From the NCBI GenBank assembly GCA_016874895.1, contig VGSX01000139.1, positions 1-8,452 on the forward strand: a DNA stretch of 8,452 nucleotides. Reading direction: 5' to 3'. The notes below the pieces were generated by a model. It did no database searches, had not been told where the DNA came from, and saw only the letters and a list, made by a program, of their open reading frames with translations. This document shows, one piece after another, positions 1-5,153 of this stretch; position 1 is the stretch's first letter; the number at the start of each line of letters is the position of its first letter. Made by a program: the position numbers and the translations under genes. This DNA comes from Deltaproteobacteria bacterium. Lineage in GTDB: Bacteria > Desulfobacterota > Desulfobaccia > Desulfobaccales > Desulfobaccaceae.

Positions 1-87
1 CCGCCAACACCGGAACAACTCGATCTCTTTAAAGCCCTGGGGGTACCCACGTTTCAACACCACGATCTGCAAGACTCCACCCTGTAG
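1..87 (+). CDS. C-terminal tail of an unidentified protein (partial)
   Basis: Frame 1 is open from the window edge to a TAG at 85-87 and encodes 28 residues ending in FQHHDLQDSTL. The gene's start lies to the left, outside the window. The proline/glutamine-rich stretch and the 'KALGVPTF' segment remind me loosely of transposase C-termini (IS1634/IS4-like), but 28 residues are too few to decide. The next sequence, GACGA at 89-93 with an A-run after it and a T-run leading into TCGTC at 130-134, can pair as an imperfect hairpin just after the stop. That could be a terminator or an element end. Confidence is low that this is a genuine coding tail and lower still for its family. Confidence 0.35.
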   Translation, partial: PPTPEQLDLFKALGVPTFQHHDLQDSTL

Positions 88-253
88 TGACGACAAAAAA
101 AGTCAATGGGCTAATTTAACTTATATTTTTCGTCTTGACTGATAATCTCCGGAAGTATGCCTACCAATGGCGACACAGGTCGGAGTTTTATGGATGTGAA
201 AATTGCCCCCGCTTTCGGAACTTAGTTCCTAAAAACATACTAAAGTAAATATC

Positions 254-301
254 TCTTGCATTAAATTATACTTTTAATCTAAAAAGTATAATTTTGCAAG
301 A
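254..301. repeat. Long AT-rich interrupted palindrome beside the fic stop codon
   Basis: A perfect 13-bp inverted repeat, AAATTATACTTTT (263-275) and its complement (282-294), flanks a 6-base loop. Outside it, TCTTGCA (254-260) pairs with TGCAAGA (295-301) across a 2-base bulge (TT, 261-262), giving 20 paired positions. The right edge abuts the stop codon of the leftward Fic gene (302-304), so in RNA from that operon the hairpin would form at once after translation ends. A factor-independent terminator is possible, but the stem is almost all A/T and no clear T-tract follows it. An operator, a 3'-end-stabilising structure or a mobile-element end are alternatives. The rest of 88-253 shows only a small GGAAC-TTA-GTTCC palindrome (217-229) and no convincing gene. 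Confidence 0.6.
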
Positions 302-1474
302 CTAAATGATGACCTCTAAGAGTTCGGGTGCAAGGTACATTTTTCCGTAAGAGGATTCTCCTGTCTGGGTTAAGATCCCGGCATGGACGAGTTTATCCAC
401 GTTGGCTTTGGCACTGCGATAGGTGACTCCCAATAAACGTTGGGTTTGGGGGATGGTAACTACAGGGGTGATAAACAAGTTGTCCACCAGACGTAGAAGT
501 ATGGCCGAGGCTCTAGCCTGAAAAAGACGTTCCCGCCATTCTCGTTGCAGATCTTGCAGGCGTTTCGCTCTGGCGCCAGCATCCCGGGCTTGATCAGCAA
601 CGCCCTTGAGGAAAAAGATTACCCATTCTTGCCAGGCTCCTTTTTCGCTCACCTTCCGTAAAAGGTCATAATATGCCTGCCGGTGCTGTTCGAAAAAAGC
701 GCTGAGGTAAAGGAGCGGCCATGGTAGCAGATTCCAGGTAACCAAAAGAAGCGTGATCAATAAGCGGCCAATACGTCCATTGCCATCCAAGAAGGGATGA
801 ATGGTCTCGAACTGGTAGTGTATGAAAGCCAACCGAACCAAAGGGGGATAATTATTGCTGGCATGGAGATATTTTTCGAAAGCATCCAGGGCCTCACGCA
901 TTTCAGGCACGGGCGGGGGGACGAACTCTGCCTCATTCAGGGTGCAGCCGGGTCGCCCGATCCAGTTTTGGCTACGTCGAAACTCTCCGGGAGTGGCATG
1001 GTCGCCCCGGACCCCCTCCATCAGGATGCCATGCAACTCTCGAATGAGCCGGAGACTGACCGGAAGGGATTTTAATCGATCCAGCCCATATTCCATGGCT
1101 CTGACGTAATTGGTAACTTCCTTGACGTCAGATTCAGGTGGCACAGTTTTTAAACCGGCAAAGAGGGGGAGCTGCCCCGCCTCATAGGCATAGAGATCGG
1201 TTAGGTCAGTTTGGGTGCCTTCAATACGAGACGACAGAACTGCTTCCCGTCGAATAAAGGGAGAGATGAGCAACTGAGGGTTGGGGAGAGTTCGGCCCAG
1301 CCCGGCCAATTCCCCCAGGGCTCGATCTGCATCTGACAAAGTTTTGACTAAGCCAGCATCAAAGGGCAATATTGGGGGCAGCGGGCGGGGAATAAAGGCC
1401 CAGTAGGCCGTTTCTCCCTGACCTATTTGCGTCAAGCGTCCTGCAGAGTTATTTCGAGACCGATCAGAGTTCAT
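302..1474 (-). CDS. Fic-domain protein (predicted AMPylase, class II inhibited) with C-terminal winged helix
   Basis: 390 residues. Fic enzymes transfer AMP, or another phosphate-containing group, from a nucleotide to a hydroxyl on a target protein. The full active-site motif HPFLDGNGRIGR lies at about residues 226-237, with catalytic H226. An inhibitory-helix motif SSRIEG (81-86; S81, E85, G86) precedes the Fic core, as in class II Fic proteins that restrain themselves, so no separate antitoxin is needed. The N-terminus matches the Fic_N region, and residues of about 320-390 look like a winged helix (IPQTQRLLGVTYRSAKANVDKL), common in this family. I chose the ATG at 1474 because AAAAAGG lies 6 bases upstream. 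A TTG at 1495 would add 7 residues. The start overlaps the upstream gene by 11 bp, so translation is probably coupled. It is the third gene behind the repressor, and its cellular target cannot be told from sequence. Confidence 0.92.
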   Translation of the reverse strand: MNSDRSRNNSAGRLTQIGQGETAYWAFIPRPLPPILPFDAGLVKTLSDADRALGELAGLGRTLPNPQLLISPFIRREAVLSSRIEGTQTDLTDLYAYEAGQLPLFAGLKTVPPESDVKEVTNYVRAMEYGLDRLKSLPVSLRLIRELHGILMEGVRGDHATPGEFRRSQNWIGRPGCTLNEAEFVPPPVPEMREALDAFEKYLHASNNYPPLVRLAFIHYQFETIHPFLDGNGRIGRLLITLLLVTWNLLPWPLLYLSAFFEQHRQAYYDLLRKVSEKGAWQEWVIFFLKGVADQARDAGARAKRLQDLQREWRERLFQARASAILLRLVDNLFITPVVTIPQTQRLLGVTYRSAKANVDKLVHAGILTQTGESSYGKMYLAPELLEVII

Positions 1475-2453
1475 TAGTAGCCTTTTTCGATCCAATTACA
1501 AGGTTGTCGATTACCTTAAGAATCGATGTATCCCAGGGGAATTCAGCCTTTTTTTCGATCCATTTGGTCGCTTTATATAAAAATCCTTCGTTGGAGGCGA
1601 CAGGTATAAAGAAATCTAAAATGATTCCCTTCATAAGTCGCCATTCTGAATCCATCTCATTTTTTATATTGGTATTACCCCGCAAATACCATAAAGTATA
1701 TTCCCGATCAATAGGAGGCACTATGTTTGGTAAAATATGGTGCAATACTTTAGAGTTACCTACAAGCATAGTACCGCTGGCCATCACAATAATGCCTTGA
1801 AATATCTTTTTGAGGACTGACCAATTTTTATCGGTCATTTCTTTGAAATGAAAGCTTTGTGCCCTAGTTATGCTATCTAAGAGAGGTTCAATGCTTTGAC
1901 AAAAGGTATCAAAAGGTTGCATTTTAGAACCGCCCTTCCCCATTCTATGCATTCCCCATGCTGATAGAGTTGCATAAACGTACTCTAAGTGAGCCACATT
2001 CGGTTTATCGCGTGTTTCGAGAGCCCGGTGATGAAAATACAAGCTTGGACCACGAAAGGTTTCAGCCTCATAGTAAACTTGGTGATATTTTTCGGTATTT
2101 GTCAATATATCTTTAACCTGCTCCTCATACTGTATCCCTTCTAAATCACGAACAGAGCGTCTTTTCGATTTTATTTCGTGCTTTATCGGACGTCCTATCT
2201 CCATCAAAGAGATTTTCATAGGTTTATAGCTTTTGTCGCAGAAGAAGCTATCATTCGTCCCTACCAAAGTATATATCTGAGCTAATAATGCATGGTCTAT
2301 ATCCTTGTAATGCCCAAGATCGACATTCCTGATATGCGTTGGTGTTCCATATAAATTAGGATAATTGATTTTTATAAAGTCTCGTATTTCCTGGGGGGTC
2401 ATTGGCTCTGGATTAGAGTAAAGAATTGTTTTGACAACCTCGAGGAATTTCAT
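1464..2453 (-). CDS. Protein of unknown function with winged-helix-like N-terminus
   Basis: 329 residues, no function recognised. Residues of about 1-85 (EVVKTILYSNPEPMTPQEI and what follows) resemble the HARE-HTH/winged-helix modules that lead restriction and chromatin proteins: a helix, a proline turn, then 'PQEIRDFI' and an aromatic strand. Residues 90-329 look like a globular alpha-rich domain with conspicuous motifs: FRGPSLYFHHRALE (133-146), AWGMHRMGKGGSKM (165-178) and VGNSKVLHHILPNIVPPIDREYT (about 231-253), rich in H, R, K and D as in a catalytic or nucleic-acid-binding site. I sense that these motifs recur in a family of uncharacterised bacterial proteins but cannot name it. There is no signal peptide or membrane segment. 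The ATG at 2453 has GAGGAT a few bases upstream. The gene is visibly AT-richer than the phage genes to its right, which suggests separate acquisition. It ends inside the start of fic, so the two probably act together. Confidence 0.85.
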   Translation of the reverse strand: MKFLEVVKTILYSNPEPMTPQEIRDFIKINYPNLYGTPTHIRNVDLGHYKDIDHALLAQIYTLVGTNDSFFCDKSYKPMKISLMEIGRPIKHEIKSKRRSVRDLEGIQYEEQVKDILTNTEKYHQVYYEAETFRGPSLYFHHRALETRDKPNVAHLEYVYATLSAWGMHRMGKGGSKMQPFDTFCQSIEPLLDSITRAQSFHFKEMTDKNWSVLKKIFQGIIVMASGTMLVGNSKVLHHILPNIVPPIDREYTLWYLRGNTNIKNEMDSEWRLMKGIILDFFIPVASNEGFLYKATKWIEKKAEFPWDTSILKVIDNLVIGSKKATNEL

Positions 2454-2504
2454 TTTATCATCCTCAGGCTCGACATTCTCCTCGAAGCAATATTATCGGG
2501 GAAG

Positions 2505-3278
2505 TCAGACCAAGCCATTCTTTTTCCCATTGCCCGCTGGGCCCTCATATAACGGTTCCCGCACCCAGCTGGTCCAGGACCAGATCACCCGGCCGATGAT
2601 GACACTCGGCATCGTGGCTTTTTCAATGGCGATGGGATCATATTCAGGGTTATCCGACACCAGCACCCAGAGATCTTTAGTCTGCTGAACCCGCTTTAGG
2701 GCGCATCCTCCCTCGCTGTCCAGGCGGACGGCAAATATGGCTTTGGGGGTAATCCTGATCTCCGTGGGGTCGATGATGACGATGGAGCCCCGGTGGATGG
2801 TGGGTTCCATTGATTCGGAGTCGTGACGCAAACGCACGGCCCGCAGGTTGTGGTGCTGGCGGGCCCCAATTTCCGGTTTATAGACCCAGACCAGATCTTC
2901 CACATAGTCTCCAGGAATGGCACCGGCATACCCCGCGGCAATGCGCCCCTCGACCATGGGAACAGCCAGGTAATATTCCGGCCGTAAGCCCTCCGGGACC
3001 TCGGGCTCGGTCCCAGCCAGAGAGATGATGGGTTGAACCGGCCGGAAAGCCGGCGGTTCCTCTCCGGTCAGCAGCCAGTCAATGGATTTTCCGAAAATCT
3101 CCTGGATCACCATCAGGCTATCCACCGAGGGACGGGACTCTCCCGATTTCCAGCGGCTAATGGCCCGCTGCACCCCCACCATGTCGTTGAAGACTTTCTG
3201 GTCCTTGATGCCCTTCTCTTCCATTAGCTTTTTTACCTGCCTGAGGAAGATCTCTTTGGAAAACATCTTCTTAGCCAT
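2505..3278 (-). CDS. Phage repressor, HTH plus S24 (LexA/CI-type) self-cleaving domain
   Basis: 257 residues from the ATG at 3278. The N-terminal helix-turn-helix spans about 12-72 (QVKKLMEEKGI...VFNDMVGVQRAISRWKSGESRPS) and would bind operators. The C-terminal S24 peptidase fold carries the nucleophile in SESMEP (S156) and the general-base lysine in ALKRV (K195), 39 residues apart as in LexA/CI. An Ala-Gly cleavage site lies at AAGYAG (about 115-116). RecA-stimulated autocleavage would relieve repression after DNA damage. The open frame extends 26 codons further upstream, but ATG 3278 is preferred: AGTGG lies five bases before it, the extra residues fit no repressor, and the extension would run across the control region. 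It is transcribed away from the Cro-like gene, and the unknown-function and Fic genes follow in the same direction after a 51-bp gap with no evident terminator. No clear leftward promoter can be assigned. Confidence 0.93.
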   Translation of the reverse strand: MAKKMFSKEIFLRQVKKLMEEKGIKDQKVFNDMVGVQRAISRWKSGESRPSVDSLMVIQEIFGKSIDWLLTGEEPPAFRPVQPIISLAGTEPEVPEGLRPEYYLAVPMVEGRIAAGYAGAIPGDYVEDLVWVYKPEIGARQHHNLRAVRLRHDSESMEPTIHRGSIVIIDPTEIRITPKAIFAVRLDSEGGCALKRVQQTKDLWVLVSDNPEYDPIAIEKATMPSVIIGRVIWSWTSWVREPLYEGPAGNGKKNGLV

Positions 3279-3305
3279 AATTTCCACTCTCGGCAATTTC
3301 ATCGC

Positions 3306-3335
3306 TTGACAATAGCCGCATGCGTTTAATATCAT
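3306..3335 (+). promoter_or_regulatory. Sigma70-like rightward early promoter
   Basis: TTGACA (3306-3311, perfect -35) and TATCAT (3330-3335, five of six to the -10 consensus) are 18 bp apart and read toward the Cro-like gene at 3383. The promoter lies between the divergent repressor and Cro-like genes, where a temperate phage's early lytic promoter is expected. Repressor binding here would silence the early genes. Confidence 0.7.
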
Positions 3336-3340
3336 TTCTC

Positions 3341-3355
3341 TGGAATTAATTACCA
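3341..3355. promoter_or_regulatory. Candidate operator (imperfect palindrome)
   Basis: TGGAATTAATTACCA is a 15-bp imperfect palindrome (TGGAATT/ATTACCA, 5 of 7 arm positions symmetric) directly downstream of the early -10, near the expected transcript start. A related inverted pair, TTCTCTGGA (3336-3344) and TCCAGAAAA (3372-3380), matches at 8 of 9 positions and reaches to the Cro-like start codon. Either could be a site for the repressor or the Cro-like protein. This is inferred from position and symmetry only. Confidence 0.35.
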
Positions 3356-3382
3356 CATAAGGAAAGGATACTCCAGAAAAAA

Positions 3383-3604
3383 ATGAAGAAGTTTGAGCAA
3401 GCCTGGCGGATCAAGCGACTTCTGGCGGAAAGTGGGGAGACCATCTCTTCCCTTTCCCGAAAACTCAACCGGCCTTTCGGCTCGGTGGCTAACAACATAT
3501 ACGGATACAGAGCCAATGACCGGCTCCAGAGGGAAATCGCCGCATTCCTGGGGAAAAGTGCGACTGAACTCTTTGAGGGTGAAATCCAGACCGACGGGAG
3601 ATAA
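3383..3604 (+). CDS. Cro/Ner-like small DNA-binding protein
   Basis: 73 residues, almost entirely one helix-turn-helix domain: QAWRIKRLLAESGETISSLSRKLNRPFGSVANNIYGYRAN (about 7-46), then REIAAFLGKSATELF, the closing helix typical of Cro/Ner/Nlp regulators ('ia.~lG.~p~eLw'). It is the first rightward gene, divergent from the S24 repressor and behind the TTGACA/TATCAT promoter, so its likely role is to shut off repressor and early transcription in the lytic cycle. The purine-rich GGAAAGGA lies about 14 bases before the ATG, rather far for an optimal ribosome site. The replication gene starts 8 bases after its stop, so they probably share a transcript. The general class is secure, the precise subfamily is not. 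Confidence 0.82.
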   Translation: MKKFEQAWRIKRLLAESGETISSLSRKLNRPFGSVANNIYGYRANDRLQREIAAFLGKSATELFEGEIQTDGR

Positions 3605-3612
3605 CCGGTTTT

Positions 3613-4029
3613 ATGGCTGAGGGGCGCATGCTCAAGAAAAAGATAAGCCTGGATGTGCGTTGGGCGGACTTAGAAAATGACACGCACCGCCTCCTGTTCA
3701 CCGTGGGTATCGCCCACCAGGACATCGACGGCAGGATTTCCGGCGACCCCCGGGAATTCAAAGCTGCGGTGACGCCCATGCTGGACCATTTCACCCAGGA
3801 GGTTTTGCTGGCCTTCTTTCAGGATGCGGAACGTCTCGGTCTTATCTGGCGTTACCGGGTTGAGGGCCGCTGGGTGATTCAATATCCTGGGTTCAAAAAG
3901 AACCAAAATCTGCGACCGGATAAGGAAGCCATGTCGCAATATCCACCTCCGCCACCTGGCTTTAGTGCCGGAGGAAATTCTGCTCACTCAGGAGTGCTCA
4001 GTGAGTCCTCCGGGAGTAGTCCGGCTTAA
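3613..4029 (+). CDS. Phage replisome-organiser-type N-terminal domain protein, probably truncated
   Basis: 138 residues. The start MAEGRMLKKKISLDVRWADLENDTHRLLFTVGIAHQD and the later 'IDGRISGDPREFKA...LGLIWRYRVEGRWVIQYPGFKKNQNLRPD' follow the winged-helix N-terminal domain of phage replication-initiation/replisome-organiser proteins (DnaD-like neighbours), which bind the phage origin and help load helicase. After residue 110 the chain becomes low-complexity (PPPPPGF, S/G-rich), as in the linker of these proteins. The TAA at 4027-4029 comes exactly where family members usually enter a charged K/R/E linker, and the same frame continues as VKRREVKRREEN after it, so the C-terminal part seems lost. 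ATG 3613 is kept because 'MAEGRMLKK' fits the family; ATG 3628, preceded by GAGGGG, is possible. Confidence 0.7.
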   Translation: MAEGRMLKKKISLDVRWADLENDTHRLLFTVGIAHQDIDGRISGDPREFKAAVTPMLDHFTQEVLLAFFQDAERLGLIWRYRVEGRWVIQYPGFKKNQNLRPDKEAMSQYPPPPPGFSAGGNSAHSGVLSESSGSSPA

Positions 4030-4173
4030 GTAAAGAGAAGAGAAGTTAAGAGAAGGGAAGAGAATGTACAGGCTAGCGCCTGTGTCATCGGCGGGGCCGA
4101 TGACCTGCCCCCCGCTCTTGCATCACAGTTGAAGCCGTCAGTTTTGGTGGAACTCTGGAATGACCTGGTGGTT
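4030..4173 (+). other. In-frame remnant of the replication protein's linker and C-terminal part
   Basis: Directly after the TAA, the same frame stays open for 48 codons. It encodes a charged stretch from the purine-rich DNA at 4030-4065 (VKRREVKRREEN), then DDLPPALASQLKPSVLVELWNDLVV. A K/R/E linker followed by an '(L/I)xxLWN' segment is what replisome-organiser proteins show between their N-terminal winged helix and C-terminal domain, so this looks like former coding sequence. The LWN helix runs straight into the DUF488 reading frame at 4174, as if the remaining C-terminal domain had been deleted. A GCT-GAA to GCT-TAA change would explain the stop. No independent start or ribosome site is seen. 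Confidence 0.45.
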
Positions 4174-4550
4174 ATGATCTTGACGAGCAATTTCAAAACG
4201 GCCGGACACCTGCACCGGGCGGTGGCCATATCCCGCAGCACCCCCAACAGGGCAAAAGTTACAAACCCTTGGCGCCAACCTGGAACCTGGTGAAGATCTC
4301 GGACCCCACCGAATTTATCCGGCTCTATCGTTCCCAGGTTTTGCAAAACCTCGACCCCCGGCAGGTCCTGTTGGAGCTGGGCGGGGATAATGTTGTCCTT
4401 TTGTGCTGGGAGGCTCCAGGTGAGTTCTGCCACCGGCTGGTGGTGGCCGCCTGGCTGCAGAAAGAGCTGGGTGTGGCGGTGAAGGAGTTTAATCCAAAGC
4501 TCAGGCGGCACCAAGATTGGCTGAAAGCAATGGGGGTAAGGGAGAGGTGA
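4174..4550 (+). pseudogene. DUF488-family gene broken by a one-base frameshift
   Basis: Two frames together spell a DUF488 protein: MILTSNFKTAGHLHRAVAIS, then RSTP, in the frame starting at ATG 4174, then GKSYKPLAPTWNLVKISDPTEF...VVLLCWEAPGEFCHRLVVAAWL in the frame ending with TGA 4548-4550. 'ILTSNF', 'LAPTWNLVKISDP' and the cysteine/histidine segment CWExPGEFCHR are family hallmarks. The first frame stops at TGA 4291-4293. Adding one C to the C5 run at 4241-4245 would read STPQQGKSYKPLAP and restore about 125 residues, the family's usual small size. DUF488 proteins have no firmly known reaction. The second half alone could begin at TTG 4269, but it would lack the conserved N-terminus. The break may be genuine decay or a homopolymer sequencing error. 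Confidence 0.8.
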
Positions 4551-4560
4551 AAGGGATGAA

Positions 4561-4908
4561 TCAGAGTCCGAGCACTCTTCTCAAGGCTTTTTCAACTTCT
4601 GACATGCAATTACAGCAACCGATTACTTTGTCGATTTCCCGGGGCAGGACGGTGGCCAGATGATCGGCCACTATGACGGAATCAGAAAGAATCCCCATGG
4701 ATTGGCCGTCGGGGCTATCTTTCCTGACCAATACCCGGGTCTCACCAGTGCGGTCAAGGTTGGAGGTGATTTGAACCACTACCCGTTGGCTCAGACCGGT
4801 CTCGACAGACTCGTCCTGGACCACCAGAGCCGGCCTCTTTTTGTATCTGACCATGTCGGAGTAAGGAAACTTGACGAGGATCACCTCTCCTCGTTTAAAG
4901 GTTGTCAT
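4561..4908 (-). CDS. MazF/PemK-like toxin (predicted mRNA endoribonuclease)
   Basis: 115 residues. The PemK/MazF beta-barrel signatures are in order: RGEVILVKFPYSD (6-18), KKRPALVVQ (23-31, with R25 and P26), VVVQITSN (43-50, with T48 and S49) and the 'SDSVIVADHLATVLPREIDKVIG' end (75-97). MazF-type toxins cut mRNA at short sites and stall growth, and the conserved R and T/S residues form the active site. The ATG at 4908 is chosen because TTFKRGEV is the normal family start and it overlaps the antitoxin gene by 14 bp; the longer upstream frame is antitoxin DNA in another frame. The gene faces the broken DUF488 gene, with only 10 bp between the two stops. CCNC (98-101) near the end is unusual but probably incidental. 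Confidence 0.9.
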   Translation of the reverse strand: MTTFKRGEVILVKFPYSDMVRYKKRPALVVQDESVETGLSQRVVVQITSNLDRTGETRVLVRKDSPDGQSMGILSDSVIVADHLATVLPREIDKVIGCCNCMSEVEKALRRVLGL

Positions 4909-5089
4909 AGGCTTCCATACCCGGCGCTTCCCAGTCTTCTTCCAGGGATAATAGGCGAGCTCTCGTTTCCTGCGCTTCTTCGAGGCTCCAGCCAAGATCG
5001 GCAAGCAGGAGGGGAGTTGCAGCCGACGCCTGCTGATTCGGTTTGCCTTGAGAAAAAACCGCCTCTCGGGAAATGTCAATGTTACTCAT
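4895..5089 (-). CDS. Antitoxin of the MazF/PemK-like pair
   Basis: 64 residues ending in EEAQETRARLLSLEEDWEAPGMEAYDNL. The acidic 'EDWxAPGMEAYDxL' tail is what I associate with antitoxins encoded just ahead of PemK-like toxins; it would occupy the toxin's RNA groove. The N-terminal half (SNIDISREAVFSQGKPNQQASAATPL) shows no confident DNA-binding fold. The ATG at 5089 has a strong GGAGG nine bases upstream. The 14-bp overlap with the toxin start gives translational coupling in the antitoxin-first order. It has its own leftward promoter and reads against the surrounding phage genes, so the pair is a separate cassette. The stop is TAA. Confidence 0.82.
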   Translation of the reverse strand: MSNIDISREAVFSQGKPNQQASAATPLLLADLGWSLEEAQETRARLLSLEEDWEAPGMEAYDNL

Positions 5090-5113
5090 GGGGATTAGCC
5101 TCCAATATTTTTA

Positions 5114-5141
5114 ATTATAAGGCTTTTTAGAGCTTATGCAA
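5114..5141 (-). promoter_or_regulatory. Promoter of the antitoxin/toxin pair
   Basis: On the minus strand TTGCAT (complement of 5136-5141) and a perfect TATAAT (complement of 5114-5119) stand 16 bp apart, upstream of the GGAGG and ATG (5089) of the antitoxin. It fires leftward, back-to-back with the methyltransferase gene starting at 5154, whose first codons lie just behind the -35 box. Such pairs usually repress their own promoter, but I see no clear operator. Confidence 0.7.
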
Positions 5142-5153
5142 AGAGAGAAATAA

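Noticed and set aside
3279..3356. Longer N-terminus for the repressor
   Set aside because: The extra 26 residues do not resemble a repressor and would run over the promoter and operator region.
4030..4065. Purine-rich GA repeat tract as a functional repeat or regulatory element
   Set aside because: It reads as the charged K/R/E linker of replisome-organiser proteins, so the repetition comes from amino-acid bias.
4241..4245. Programmed ribosomal frameshift in the DUF488 gene
   Set aside because: There is only a C run with no slippery heptamer or stimulating structure; mutation or sequencing error is simpler.
4026..4514. Minus-strand open frame of 162 codons
   Set aside because: It runs opposite the DUF488 halves, whose family motifs are clear; its own sequence shows no domain and no ribosome site.
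4909..5079. Longer N-terminus for the MazF/PemK-like toxin
   Set aside because: The added residues are the antitoxin gene read in another frame; the family start is at 4908.
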